64,000 bases of DNA from Alkalinema sp. FACHB-956. Its GTDB lineage: Bacteria; Cyanobacteriota; Cyanobacteriia; Leptolyngbyales; Leptolyngbyaceae. The stretch lies in the NCBI RefSeq assembly GCF_014697025.1, contig NZ_JACJRC010000012.1, forward strand, positions 95,073 through 159,072. Reading direction: 5' to 3'. The position numbers were made by a program, and so were the translations under genes. Below are positions 25,998 to 36,317 of this stretch, in pieces. The notes under the pieces are model-generated. The model worked only from the letters and a program-made list of their open reading frames with translations, was not told the origin of the DNA and searched no databases. Position 1 is the stretch's first letter. Every line of letters starts with the position of its first letter.

Positions 25998-28493
25998 TTA
26001 GAGGGCGTTGGCTGTTTTCATGCTTTGTCCACTACAGGTCGCGATCGCAGGTGTAGTCACAGGTGCAGGACTAGCAATCAGGTCGATCGTGCCATCCGCA
26101 TTGCGTTGAAATCCTGAGGCTTGTACTAAAATCGGCTGTATTGCAGGCATTTGAGCTACGGTTGATGAAGTGCCACGATAGGCAGACAGGTCGCGCAAAT
26201 CATTCCAAGGGAGATCGCGCATCATTTCTTGATTCGGATTAGGCGGCAATCCTCCCCGGCCTGTTGCAATGAATTGACTGCCTTGGGTGCTCGAACAACC
26301 CGTTGCAATTTTTTGACTCGGATCAGTAACGTTAACAGGTAATTCTGTTAAGCCTGCATTCGGATCAGTTCCGATCGTGTTCACTTGCACAGTGCCGTTG
26401 ATTCCAAATTCAGAACTCGCGGTGATGTCGTTTTCGGGGGTCAGTTGGGGCCGGTATTTGAGACCAAAGATACCCTCAGTCGTAATATTAATATTTCCAC
26501 CACGCCCTTTGAATGCATTGGCTACAATGTCACTGTTTGATAAGCCAATAATGACATCTGAATCAATGTTAATATTGCCACCATTGATGTTGCCACCAGA
26601 ATTTGTTGTAATGCTTGAACCTAATCGCAATACTAATGCATCACTCGTAATTTTGATATTGCCTTCTCCACCTAAATTTGTATTGGCTTGCAGTGTGCCC
26701 TGATTTTTGAGCAAGATTTGTTTGGCATCGATGCTGATGTTACCTGCATCACCTAAACCTGTGCTGCTAACCGAAACCCGTCCGGAGTTTTCCACAGTTA
26801 AGCGATCGACCTTCATGTTGATCGATCCTGCGGCAACCTGTCCACTAGAGGTTGCTGTGATTTCACTGCGCAGATTAGGGCTAAAGTTGCCTGAGATATT
26901 CGCTTCCCGTGCCCAGATTTCTAACTTACCGGCATTCCCACTGGCCTGCACAGCATCAATAGAGGTAGAAATTCGGGCACCATCGCCGATCAAAAGCCGA
27001 TCGGTGTTGATCCGAATATTTCCACCCCGTCCCTTGGCATCACTAAAGACAGAGGCTTCTAGCGTACTTGGGGTGATTAGTCCAGTTGACGCAATGTTGA
27101 CACCTGATACCTCAAGTGAATCTCGGACATTGATCTCAAGATTTCCAGCCCCAGCAGTACTGGTCGCATTTTCGCCTTGAACGAGACTGCCAAAACTAGA
27201 CCGCGAAGAGACGGAAATGCTCCCACCATTGAGGACGCGTAGCCGTCCAGCATTCACCACCACATCGCCACCTTGGCCCGAAGCACCATTGGTCATCCAG
27301 CCCGAAATGCCACTCGCAAAGTTCGCTAGTTTACTAAATCCAACAATGTCAAGAGTGTCCGCTTGAATCACCGCTTTACCACCCATACCGGAGGCCCCTG
27401 TGCCCCGTGCGCCAAGCACCAACTGTCCTCCATCGATCATCTGAATATCTGGGGCAGTCATGACGACTGTGCCTGCATTCCCCTGACCTTGGGTTGTATT
27501 GGAGATTAAACTACCACAAATTTGAGCTGTGCAACCTGAGCCTGGAAAAGCAAATTGACCCTGAATAACAATGGACTGACTGCCCTGGACTTTAATATCA
27601 TCGCGCGCATTTTGAGTGCTTCCTGGCAGATTACGCGCCATCAGTCTGCCACCCTCTTGGATGGTAATATTGCGGCCTATGACGTAAATACCGCCTGCAC
27701 CATTCCCATTCACATCGAGCATCGATCGCTGCACGGTGATGTCATTAAATCCTGTCACCTGTCCGTAATCAAAAGACCATCGATTGCCCCTAGAGTTGAG
27801 ACCGACATAACTGTTTCCAGCAACACTCCCCAGTTCAATATGTCCTTCGGTGGCCCTTAGGTTACCCTGATCGAGCAAGATTTCTCCACCAAGTAAGGCA
27901 AGGGTTGTTTGATTTGGAACCCGTAGTCCGATCGGGTAGCCTTGATAGCCAGGGGCCCCTTGGGCATGGTTGACGATCTCTCCTGGATTAGCTCCCATCT
28001 GCACTCCTACGGGGACACTCATGGTTAAAAGTGGTGGACTGGAAGGATGGACAGCACTAAACTCTGTCCCATCGGCAAATTTGATGCTATTGGCGGTCAT
28101 TCCTAAAAATGAACCGCCAAGATTCAATGAGGCATTGGGGCCAAATAGGATGCCACTGGGATTGAGCAGAAATAAGCTGGCAGTACCATTCGCTTTCAAC
28201 ATGCCATCAATGTTGGATGCCGTGCCCCCCGTCACCCGCGCAAAGATATTTTGCACATCTACAGCATTATTGAAAAAGGCAGATCCGCCTGTGGGTACCG
28301 AAAATTGGCTGAAGCTATGGAATAAATTGCCACCCGATCGCCCACCTCCGTCGATCGTAAAATCCCGTGCGTTAGGACTGGTCACTGTCGTAGGCAAGCT
28401 ACCATCGGGAGTCACCTGAGCATTTGCTGCTTCGATTCCAGACAGCAAACTAAGGAAATACCCTAAAACAACGACGATCGACTGAGCTTTCAT
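25998..28493 (-). CDS. Filamentous-hemagglutinin-domain exoprotein (TpsA-like), paralog 3
   Basis: 831 residues, signal peptide MKAQSIVVVLGYFLSLLSG ending ANA-QVTPDG. The N-terminal secretion domain is almost the same as in paralog 2. The middle differs and holds an extra Cys pair (GCTAQICG) absent from the others. The C-terminal module has KIATGCSST and IATCSGQ. The gap to the next paralog upstream is 97 bp, and all five genes point the same way, so an operon or serial duplication is likely. Confidence 0.9.
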   Translation of the reverse strand: MKAQSIVVVLGYFLSLLSGIEAANAQVTPDGSLPTTVTSPNARDFTIDGGGRSGGNLFHSFSQFSVPTGGSAFFNNAVDVQNIFARVTGGTASNIDGMLKANGTASLFLLNPSGILFGPNASLNLGGSFLGMTANSIKFADGTEFSAVHPSSPPLLTMSVPVGVQMGANPGEIVNHAQGAPGYQGYPIGLRVPNQTTLALLGGEILLDQGNLRATEGHIELGSVAGNSYVGLNSRGNRWSFDYGQVTGFNDITVQRSMLDVNGNGAGGIYVIGRNITIQEGGRLMARNLPGSTQNARDDIKVQGSQSIVIQGQFAFPGSGCTAQICGSLISNTTQGQGNAGTVVMTAPDIQMIDGGQLVLGARGTGASGMGGKAVIQADTLDIVGFSKLANFASGISGWMTNGASGQGGDVVVNAGRLRVLNGGSISVSSRSSFGSLVQGENATSTAGAGNLEINVRDSLEVSGVNIASTGLITPSTLEASVFSDAKGRGGNIRINTDRLLIGDGARISTSIDAVQASGNAGKLEIWAREANISGNFSPNLRSEITATSSGQVAAGSINMKVDRLTVENSGRVSVSSTGLGDAGNISIDAKQILLKNQGTLQANTNLGGEGNIKITSDALVLRLGSSITTNSGGNINGGNINIDSDVIIGLSNSDIVANAFKGRGGNINITTEGIFGLKYRPQLTPENDITASSEFGINGTVQVNTIGTDPNAGLTELPVNVTDPSQKIATGCSSTQGSQFIATGRGGLPPNPNQEMMRDLPWNDLRDLSAYRGTSSTVAQMPAIQPILVQASGFQRNADGTIDLIASPAPVTTPAIATCSGQSMKTANAL

Positions 28494-28590
28494 TAGAGGA
28501 TCCCAGAAACTTTATATGTCAAGGTACCCACTCTCTAAGACAAATGTAACACCAATCCTGTCTTTACAAAGCGTCTATTATTTTCAGGGT

Positions 28591-31215
28591 TTATCCACTA
28601 CAGGTCGCGATCGACGTTGCGGAAACAGTTGTGGGACTGGCGATCAGCGCGATCGTGCCATCGGCATTACGTTGAAATCCCGAGGCTTGAACGAGAGTAG
28701 AAGGAGCCGCAGGACTGGCCGCAACGGTGCTGGACTGGCCACGATAGGCGGATAAATCCCGGAGGTCATTCCAGGTTCGATCGCTCATCACTTGCTGATT
28801 CGGATTCTGGGGCACTCCCCCTCGTCCCGTCGCCACAAACTGACTCCCCTGGTTTGCAGCACAACCCGTCGCGATTTTTTGACTCGGATCAGCCACATTC
28901 ACGGGTAATTCCGTTAATCCTGCGTTGGGATCGGTGCCGATCGTATTCACCTGCACATTACCATTCAATCCAAACTCAGAACTGGCAGTGATGTCACTCT
29001 TGGGTGTCAGCTTTGGTCGAAATTGCAATCCTAACAGTGCTTGAGTAGTAATATTAATATTCCCACCACTGCCCAAAACGGCATTAGCAACAATGTCACT
29101 ATTTTCGTTTTCCAGGCCCACGATCGCTAATGCCCTAATGTTGATATTTCCTCCTGTAGAAGCACCTTGAGCATTGGTTGTGATGTGACTAGCACGACGA
29201 AGTAGTAAGACTTCCTTTGTAGTCAGATTAATATTTCCTTGACTACCATCGTTGACCTCTGCACGTAAGCTGGCACCATTATCTAAAAAGATATTCTTAG
29301 CATTAACATTTAAGTTTCCTGCGTTCCCTGTACCGGTATTGCTGACCGTGATTTGGCCCGCATCCCGCACCTGTACAGTATCGGCAGTGATATTGATAGA
29401 CCCAGCATCAAAAGATGTGCTAGAAGATGCCGTAATCGCACTGGGGAGATGCTGACCATTGACCAGAGTTTGAGAAATACCTTGAATATCCAGAGTTTTA
29501 ACATTCAAGTTGATATTTCCTGCGGAACCTTGCCCTTGGGTGGAAGAGGCAATCTGCCCCCCATTAAAAAGCCGCAGGCTATTAGAAGTTAAGGTAATCT
29601 TCCCCCCTGAACCCACGGCATTGGCATTGACAGCAACCGTAATACCACCGGGTGCCTGTTCGATTACATCAACCACCGGATCGCTGACACTCACATCCAT
29701 CGCGTGAATCGTGATGTTCCCTGCTTGCCCGCTTCCCGTTAGAGTAGAGCGAATCGTCCCGCCGTTAGAGAGATGCAAATGTCCCACGTCAATGGTGATA
29801 TTGCCCGCTTGCCCTTCCGTTGGGCCAATTCCTGTAGCGATACCCGACAACAGATAATTAGGTGTGTATCCCGATATTTCTAGGCTTTCACTGGCGCGAA
29901 TCGAGATGTCTCCCGCCTTGCCCGTGGGCGCAGAGATTGGATCAAAAGCCACCAGAGCCGAACTAACAATGCCACCATCTACCACTCGGATGCGATCGGC
30001 ATCAATGCTAATCTTGCCACTCTCATTATTCTTGCCACTAAAGAGGTTGGTGGTAATGGAAGTGGGTGCAGGAAAAAAAGGATTTGCACCGACGACCTCC
30101 ACGTCTTTAGCTCGCACGGTGACATCCCCTGAACGCGAATTGTTTCCGGCAGAAGAGGACTGGAGCCAAGCACCATCCGCTAGGCGCAGGCGAACCGTTT
30201 CAACGGTCACATTCCCTGCTTGCCCGCTGCCTGAAGGCCCAAAAAGAATACCCACATTAGTGCTGATACCAGGGCCAATTTGTCCTGGCAGAGAAGCTCC
30301 TAATAGATCCACAAATTCTGTGGTTTGAACCGTGATTCCTTTACCTTGCCCAGCAAAAGTAATCGAACTAATGTTTGAGCCCTCCTGCACGGTTAGGCCA
30401 CGGCCACGGATGTTGATGGCTCCCCCATTAAGGCCACTCGCATCGACGGTGGAAGCTTGTTGGAGGGTAATGTTGCCCCAGTTAGCTGTTGCTGCTGAAC
30501 TGGCTAGTTGCCAGGGCTGGGAGTTCATAGTGATCTGTCCATTCTGCACAGCCCATAGCTCAACCCGACCATCGGGAGCAGAAAGGGTTGCACTATTGAC
30601 ATCGATGAGGCCAGCGACTAGCGCTAATGTCTTCGTAGGGACGACAGAAAGCGTAGGAGGACGGAAGAAGGGGTTCGCAGTTCCAGGGCCTTGGACTTGA
30701 ATTGGGCCAGCATTCGCTCCCATTTGCAAGCCTACTGGTGCACTCATCGTCAAAAGTGGTGCTCCAGAATTCGCTGCACTAAACACAGTCCCATCCGCAA
30801 ATTGAATACTAGTCGCCGTAGTGCCAACAAACGAACCCCCAATGTTCAACGAGGCATTGGAGCCAAATAAAATACCACTGGGATTGAGCAAAAATAAGCT
30901 AGCAGCGCCATTGGCCTTGATGAGTCCATCAATATTGGAGGCTGTTCCCCCTGTCACCCGCGCAAAGATATTTTGTACATCTAGCGCATTGTTGAAAACA
31001 GCAGACCCGCCTGTGGGCACTGAGAACTGGCTGAAGCTATGGAATAAATTGCCGCCCGATCGCGCGCCATTATCGATCGTAAAATCCCGTGCATTGGAAC
31101 TGGTTACCGTTGTGGGTAACGTTCCATCGGGAATGACTTGAGCTTGAGCAAGCTCTAAGCTAGAGAGTAAACCGACTAAACAGCTGAATACACTGATGAA
31201 AGATCGGACGTTCAT
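28591..31215 (-). CDS. Filamentous-hemagglutinin-domain exoprotein (TpsA-like), paralog 4
   Basis: 874 residues. Signal peptide MNVRSFISVFSCLVGLLSS ending AQA-QVIPDG, closer to paralog 1 than to its neighbours. The TPS domain includes SLNIGGSFVGTTATS. The longer variable centre has segments such as GQAGNVTVETVRLRLADGAWL. The C-terminal module has KIATGCAAN, ATGRGGVPQNP, WNDLRDLSAYRG and ends exactly at IATCSG. It is predicted to be secreted and surface-exposed. Confidence 0.9.
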   Translation of the reverse strand: MNVRSFISVFSCLVGLLSSLELAQAQVIPDGTLPTTVTSSNARDFTIDNGARSGGNLFHSFSQFSVPTGGSAVFNNALDVQNIFARVTGGTASNIDGLIKANGAASLFLLNPSGILFGSNASLNIGGSFVGTTATSIQFADGTVFSAANSGAPLLTMSAPVGLQMGANAGPIQVQGPGTANPFFRPPTLSVVPTKTLALVAGLIDVNSATLSAPDGRVELWAVQNGQITMNSQPWQLASSAATANWGNITLQQASTVDASGLNGGAINIRGRGLTVQEGSNISSITFAGQGKGITVQTTEFVDLLGASLPGQIGPGISTNVGILFGPSGSGQAGNVTVETVRLRLADGAWLQSSSAGNNSRSGDVTVRAKDVEVVGANPFFPAPTSITTNLFSGKNNESGKISIDADRIRVVDGGIVSSALVAFDPISAPTGKAGDISIRASESLEISGYTPNYLLSGIATGIGPTEGQAGNITIDVGHLHLSNGGTIRSTLTGSGQAGNITIHAMDVSVSDPVVDVIEQAPGGITVAVNANAVGSGGKITLTSNSLRLFNGGQIASSTQGQGSAGNINLNVKTLDIQGISQTLVNGQHLPSAITASSSTSFDAGSINITADTVQVRDAGQITVSNTGTGNAGNLNVNAKNIFLDNGASLRAEVNDGSQGNINLTTKEVLLLRRASHITTNAQGASTGGNINIRALAIVGLENENSDIVANAVLGSGGNINITTQALLGLQFRPKLTPKSDITASSEFGLNGNVQVNTIGTDPNAGLTELPVNVADPSQKIATGCAANQGSQFVATGRGGVPQNPNQQVMSDRTWNDLRDLSAYRGQSSTVAASPAAPSTLVQASGFQRNADGTIALIASPTTVSATSIATCSG

Positions 31216-31343
31216 AGGATTACCCCATCGACTTCTGCTCTAGGGTTCCCATCAATCACGAGTGGAGTTCAGATTATTCCAGGGACTTATCCCAGGGACT
31301 TAGTGTTTTAGCTCGATTTTGCTTGTTTTGCGGGATTTATCCC

Positions 31344-33959
31344 TTACCCGGCACAGGTGGCGATCGACGCTGCGGGAACGGACGCAGGACTGGCAACTAG
31401 TTCGATCGATCCATCATCCTTGCGTTGAAATCCAGAAGCTTGGACTAGGGGCTGTGGTGTTGCCGGAACTTGAGCCACAATTGCTGGACGACTACGATAG
31501 GTAGATATATCTCGGAGATCATTCCAGGTATGATCGTACACCACTTGCTGATTGGGATTCTTGGGAATACCACCCCGTCCCGTGGCCACAAATTGACTCC
31601 CTTGATTAGCATCACAGCCCGTTGCAATTTTTTGACTCGGATCAGTAACGTTGACGGGGAGTTCTGTTAATCCGGCATTCGGATCAGTGCCGATCGTATT
31701 GACTTGCACTGTACCATTCACACCAAATTCGGAACTCGCGGTGATGTCATTTTCGGGAGTTAAGCGATCGCGATACCTCAATCCAAAAATGCCTTGCGTT
31801 GTAATATTAATGTTGCCACCCCGACCTTTGTTTGCGTTGGCAATAACATCACTGTTTTCCCAGCCAACTATAATAGGAACATTAAAGCTGAGATTTCCGC
31901 CATTAGCAGTTTGCGTAGCATTGGCAGTAATGACACTACCCTGACGCAATAACAAAGTATTAGCCCTAATATCGATATTGCCTTGGCTCCCAGAAGTTGC
32001 TTCTGCCCGAAGTTTAGCAGCCTGATTAAGCCGAATCGCATTTGCTTGAATCAAGATATTTCCTGCATCTCCAAGTCCTTGGCCAGTCACAGTAATTTCG
32101 CCGCGATCGCTAAGATTCAAGCTCTGGGTCGATACATACACGGATCCTGCATTTCCTGGCCCCGTGGAAGAGGCCGATAGCCCACTTGGGCCTGTAGCAT
32201 CTAGGGAATATAAAAGACTTTCTGCCGGACTCCGACTCACCCCTGCAATGTTGACTGATTGGGCTTGAATGGCTAGTTTGCCAGACTGACCATAGGTTTC
32301 AGTAGAAGTTGAGATTCGTCCTCCATCTAATAAATTGAGGGTGTTGACATTAAATGTAATATCACCACCACTGCCTTTACCCAGACTAATTAATTGCTGG
32401 GTGTTGAAATTATAGTTGCCATTGGTAGAGGAGAAGAACCGACTAGATACACCTGTGGAGGAACTGCCTGCGATCGTCACTTCATCAGCATTGACAAAAA
32501 TATTCCCCGAATCCCCTTCTCCATAGGTTCCAGTACGAATCCCTGGGCCGTTTAAAACTGCAATCTTTCGAACATTAAGGGTAATGTCTCCGCCTCGCCC
32601 TGTGGCATATTCTCGGTTACTGGTGGTGATGCCGGTTAAGAAAGCAGGTTCGCCAGTGGCGGTTTCTCCAGTGACATTCAATTGATCCGCAGTGATTCGG
32701 ATATTGCCCCCGTTTCCTTTGCCCCTTGCACTAGCCCGCAGTTCAGCCCCATCACGAAGATTCACCTCAGTAGCCTCGATCGTAATATCTCCGCCACGCC
32801 CTGATGAACCGAGAACCGTATTAGAAGCAAGGGTGCTAATGCTGACCCGTTGTTTGGTGACTGGATGAAGCGCTTCCCCAACAATATCCACTTTACTGGC
32901 CTTGACAATGATATTCCCCGAATCACCGGCTCCTATGGCTCTTAAATCAACCACTGCACCATTCGTCATCCGAAAATACGGTGCTTCCAAGGTTACATCT
33001 CCACCCTGTGCTGTAGCATTGACTTGGGAGTGGGCTGCAATTGCAGTATTGGCTGAACTGGTTGGAACACCTTGCAGATCGATCGATTCACTGCCCTTTA
33101 AGTAGATTCCTTGACCTGATATTGCGCCCGCTGTGTGGGATGCCAGGATTGACCCCTGGGAAAGGGTAATGGCTTTACCCTGCAAAATAATTGGACCACC
33201 ATAGGTGCCACTGGTGTTGATAGTTGTGGAATTGTTTAAAGTAATGTTGCTAAATTGATTCACATCACGATAATTCAACTGAAAAGGATTACCAGAAAGT
33301 CCCAAGTTGTTACCTGGTGCAACGCTACCAATGGCAACATGACCATCCACTACAGTTAGCCTACTTTTGGTCAACGTGACTCCATTGCCCAAGAAGGCCA
33401 TTGTCTTGCGGGACGGTAATCTGAGCTGACTGCCATTGACTGTAATTGCCGCAGAGGTCTGCCCCATTTGTAACCCGATCGGGGCACTCATGGTTAAGAG
33501 CGAGGAACTACTCGGATTTGTTGCGATAAATGTAGTTCCATCTGCAAACTGAACGCTATTGGCGGTTGTGCTAAACAATGATCCGCCAAGGTTAAGGGTT
33601 GCATTGGGGCCAAATAGGATGCCGCTCGGATTCAAGAGAAACAAATTGGCAGTTCCATTTGCTTTCAGGAGACCATCAATATTAGAAGCAGCCCCACCTG
33701 TAACCCGTGCAAAGATATTCTGCACCGTTAATGCATTGTTGAAAAAGGCAGACCCGCCGGTGGGGACTGAAAATCCACTGAAGCTATGAAATAGGTTGCT
33801 TCCGGCCAAGTTACCCTGGTTAATCGTAAAGTTATTGCCACTGGAGGTGACTGTGGTTGATAAGCTTCCATCGGGTACAACCTGAGCGAGTATTGGAGGT
33901 GCGCCTAGCATCATCAAGCCGATCGCGAGGGATAGACCATAAGTCAGTTGGCTGTGCAT
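31344..33959 (-). CDS. Filamentous-hemagglutinin-domain exoprotein (TpsA-like), paralog 5
   Basis: 871 residues and the most divergent N-terminus of the five. The signal peptide MHSQLTYGLSLAIGLMMLG ends ILA-QVVPDG. The TPS domain is recognisable (NLFHSFSGFSVP, LFLLNPSGILFGPNATLNLGGS). The C-terminal module is nearly the same as in paralogs 2-4 (KIATGCDAN, ATGRGGIPKNP, WNDLRDISTYRS) and ends IATCAG. It is the first gene of the array in transcription order, so the array promoter should lie just above 33960. Confidence 0.9.
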   Translation of the reverse strand: MHSQLTYGLSLAIGLMMLGAPPILAQVVPDGSLSTTVTSSGNNFTINQGNLAGSNLFHSFSGFSVPTGGSAFFNNALTVQNIFARVTGGAASNIDGLLKANGTANLFLLNPSGILFGPNATLNLGGSLFSTTANSVQFADGTTFIATNPSSSSLLTMSAPIGLQMGQTSAAITVNGSQLRLPSRKTMAFLGNGVTLTKSRLTVVDGHVAIGSVAPGNNLGLSGNPFQLNYRDVNQFSNITLNNSTTINTSGTYGGPIILQGKAITLSQGSILASHTAGAISGQGIYLKGSESIDLQGVPTSSANTAIAAHSQVNATAQGGDVTLEAPYFRMTNGAVVDLRAIGAGDSGNIIVKASKVDIVGEALHPVTKQRVSISTLASNTVLGSSGRGGDITIEATEVNLRDGAELRASARGKGNGGNIRITADQLNVTGETATGEPAFLTGITTSNREYATGRGGDITLNVRKIAVLNGPGIRTGTYGEGDSGNIFVNADEVTIAGSSSTGVSSRFFSSTNGNYNFNTQQLISLGKGSGGDITFNVNTLNLLDGGRISTSTETYGQSGKLAIQAQSVNIAGVSRSPAESLLYSLDATGPSGLSASSTGPGNAGSVYVSTQSLNLSDRGEITVTGQGLGDAGNILIQANAIRLNQAAKLRAEATSGSQGNIDIRANTLLLRQGSVITANATQTANGGNLSFNVPIIVGWENSDVIANANKGRGGNINITTQGIFGLRYRDRLTPENDITASSEFGVNGTVQVNTIGTDPNAGLTELPVNVTDPSQKIATGCDANQGSQFVATGRGGIPKNPNQQVVYDHTWNDLRDISTYRSRPAIVAQVPATPQPLVQASGFQRKDDGSIELVASPASVPAASIATCAG

Positions 33960-34371
33960 AAACTCAACTCTCCATCAAAGCTGTGTGCGTCAGATTTTTG
34001 GACTACATCAAGATAGTTTGCCCTAGGAATACAGTGTGATCATGAGTTAGCAGATTTTGCTGAATATATTTACAGGATTTTGCTGAAATTCGAGCTGAAA
34101 TCTGGTTGATTTGGCGGATGGTAGGACTACGGATGGGCGATGGTCATTGTTGTAGTAATGGTAGTAATGGCTGTGCCCATGGAGATCTTGAGCCATCAAG
34201 TGGGTGAGAGTTGGCCTTCCTAAATCCAATGACCCTGAGCCGTTGAAGCGAGGAATTGATAGGAGATCTGGTGAACATCGATCGCTGTCTAGCTTCACAA
34301 GTTACTCAAAATTTTTTCCTAGCCTGTAAATAGAACAGACAACCCCGATCGAAGGGTCTCAGGAGGTCGTT
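33960..34371. other. Divergent intergenic region
   Basis: About 410 bp between the exoprotein array (-) and the membrane peptide and SulP transporter (+). It should contain promoters for both directions. A low-complexity TTGTTGTAGTAATGGTAGTAATGG tract lies near 34149-34172. A possible 83-codon - strand frame here is His/Tyr-rich, lacks a ribosome-binding site and is not accepted. Confidence 0.5.
34361..34367 (+). promoter_or_regulatory. Strong Shine-Dalgarno AGGAGGT
   Basis: A full anti-SD complement, 4 nt before ATG 34372. It decides that the 37-codon frame downstream is translated. Confidence 0.75.
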
Positions 34372-34485
34372 ATGACAAGCGTTTGGCTGACCTATGCAAT
34401 TCCTTGGTTTTTAGTGTATCTAGATGTTGTCGTTATTCTTCTAGCCTGCGGCTGGATCTTGTTTGCGGCTTGGATGGCCCAATAG
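34372..34485 (+). CDS. 37-residue single-span membrane micropeptide upstream of the SulP transporter
   Basis: ATG follows a perfect AGGAGGT. The peptide begins MTSVWLTYAIPWFLVY, has a hydrophobic span of about 25 residues (VVVILLACGWILFAAW) and ends MAQ. One transmembrane helix is expected. The stop lies 63 bp before the SulP start on the same strand, so both may share a transcript. No family recognised. A small transporter-associated subunit or regulator is an inference from position only. Confidence 0.65.
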   Translation: MTSVWLTYAIPWFLVYLDVVVILLACGWILFAAWMAQ

Positions 34486-34548
34486 TTTGAGCCTAGGTGC
34501 AGTGGGATGATAGTGTGAATGGAAACCTGTGCTGAGTTGGGATAGCCT

Positions 34549-36297
34549 GTGGCGAAATCAAATCGTGGGGCAAACTCGAATCCCGTTAAACACACCCTAC
34601 ACCAGGGCTGGCAGACCGCGCGATCGCGATTACCCGGATTGAACCGTCTGCTGGCCTATCAACGATCTTGGTGGCGGGGGGATGTCCTGGCTGGGATCAC
34701 CGTGGCGGCCTACTTGATTCCCCAGTGCATGGCCTACGGGGAACTGGCGGGTGTGGGCAGTGTGGCTGGGCTGTGGGCGATTCTGCCACCCATGTTAATC
34801 TATGCGGTCCTGGGGTCTTCGTCCCAACTGTCGATCGGGCCAGAGTCTACTACAGCCGTAATGACAGCGGCAGCCATTGCCCCCCTGGCGATGGGGAATC
34901 CGGCAACGGGAGCGACCTTGGCGGCGGTGATGGCGTTGCTGGTGGGGGGCTTGTGTTTGGTGGGTTACGGGGCGCGGTTGGGCTTTTTAGCCAACCTCCT
35001 GTCTAAACCAATCCTAGTGGGGTACATGGCCGGGGTGGCGCTGATTATGATCGTGTCGCAACTGGGCAAAGTGACGGGACTGAAGCTGGAGGCCGAGAGT
35101 CTGCTGGGCACCGTCCAGGAATTTTTGACCCATCTGGATGCCGTCCATCCGCCAACGGTTGCTGTGGCAGGAGTGGTTTTAGGATTTTTAATCGTGCTGC
35201 AACAGCGCTTTCGGCGTGCGCCGGTGCCGTTGTTGGGCGTGTTGCTGGCCACTGGCATTGTTGCAATCTTTCAGCTCGATCGCCAGGGTGTAGCGGTCGT
35301 AGGCGAAATTCCAGCGGGTTTGCCCCATTTTGTGGTGCCGCAATTGATGGTGGGAGATTGGGTCACGTTGTTGGCCTCGGCAGTGGGCATTGCGATCGTC
35401 GGCTATTCCGATACGGTGCTGACGGCAAGGGCCTTTGCTGCTCGCAACCGTTACAAAATTGATGCTAATCAGGAATTGTTAGCGTTGGGCGTAGCCAATA
35501 TAGGCAATGCTGTTTTCCAAGGATTTCCCATTAGCAGTAGCGGTAGTCGAACCTTGATTGGGGATGCGCTGGGGAGTCGATCGCAGGTCTTTTCTCTGGT
35601 TGCATTTAGTATTCTTATTTTAGTTTTATTATTCTTTCGGCCTATTTTAGCGCTCTTTCCCAAGGCGGCCTTAGGCTCGATCGTTATTTTTGCTGCGTTA
35701 CGTTTAATCGATCTTGCGGAGTTCCGTCGGCTGGCCCACTTTCGCCGGACAGAGTTTGTCTTGGCTATCGTGACAACCGTGGGGGTGCTGTTGACCGATC
35801 TACTAGTGGGCGTGGGGGTTGCAGTGGCCTTGTCAGTCGTTGATTTGTTTGCGCGTATTGCGCGACCCCATGATGCAATTTTGGGGCGGGTGGAAGGGTT
35901 AGCGGGACTGCATGACATTGATGATTGGGAAGGTGCCACAACCATTCCTGGGCTAGTGATTTATCGCTATGATGCGCCGTTATGTTTTGCCAATGTGGAG
36001 GATTTTAAACGTCGGGCTTTGGCGGCAGTGGAGGCTGAAGCAATGCCAGTGCAATGGTTTATTCTCAGTACAGAAGCGATCGCGGAAATTGATATTACAG
36101 CAGTGGATGCGCTGGCAGAATTACAGGAAGCCTTGCAAGCTAAAAATATTCGATTCGCCCTGGCCAGGGTTAAGCAGGATCTCTACGCTCAGTTACGGCG
36201 ATCGGAATTGCTGGCACTGATTGGAGCTGACTACATTTTTCCGACGCTGCACACCGCGATCGAACAGTTTTATCAACAGAATGAGATCCGTGAGTAA
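34549..36297 (+). CDS. SulP-family anion transporter with STAS domain
   Basis: 582 residues from GTG 34549, the first plausible start. The transporter signature is present: AGITVAAYLIPQCMAYGELAGVGSVAGLWA, LGSSSQLSIGPESTTAVMTAAA and GFPISSSGSRTLIGDALGSRSQV. About 12 membrane helices span residues ~40-430. Residues ~445-570 form the cytosolic STAS domain (LVIYRYDAPLCFANVEDF, EIDITAVDALAEL). SulP proteins move sulfate, bicarbonate or other anions across the plasma membrane. In cyanobacteria BicA is a bicarbonate member, but I cannot assign the substrate here. It converges on the DUF3592-like gene with a 20-bp gap. Confidence 0.9.
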   Translation: MAKSNRGANSNPVKHTLHQGWQTARSRLPGLNRLLAYQRSWWRGDVLAGITVAAYLIPQCMAYGELAGVGSVAGLWAILPPMLIYAVLGSSSQLSIGPESTTAVMTAAAIAPLAMGNPATGATLAAVMALLVGGLCLVGYGARLGFLANLLSKPILVGYMAGVALIMIVSQLGKVTGLKLEAESLLGTVQEFLTHLDAVHPPTVAVAGVVLGFLIVLQQRFRRAPVPLLGVLLATGIVAIFQLDRQGVAVVGEIPAGLPHFVVPQLMVGDWVTLLASAVGIAIVGYSDTVLTARAFAARNRYKIDANQELLALGVANIGNAVFQGFPISSSGSRTLIGDALGSRSQVFSLVAFSILILVLLFFRPILALFPKAALGSIVIFAALRLIDLAEFRRLAHFRRTEFVLAIVTTVGVLLTDLLVGVGVAVALSVVDLFARIARPHDAILGRVEGLAGLHDIDDWEGATTIPGLVIYRYDAPLCFANVEDFKRRALAAVEAEAMPVQWFILSTEAIAEIDITAVDALAELQEALQAKNIRFALARVKQDLYAQLRRSELLALIGADYIFPTLHTAIEQFYQQNEIRE

Positions 36298-36317
36298 GTT
36301 GTGGAATCGCCTGGATT

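Noticed and set aside
34047..34298. 83-codon His/Tyr-rich - strand frame
   Set aside because: Starts with GTG without ribosome site and derives from a GTAGTAATG low-complexity tract in the divergent promoter region.
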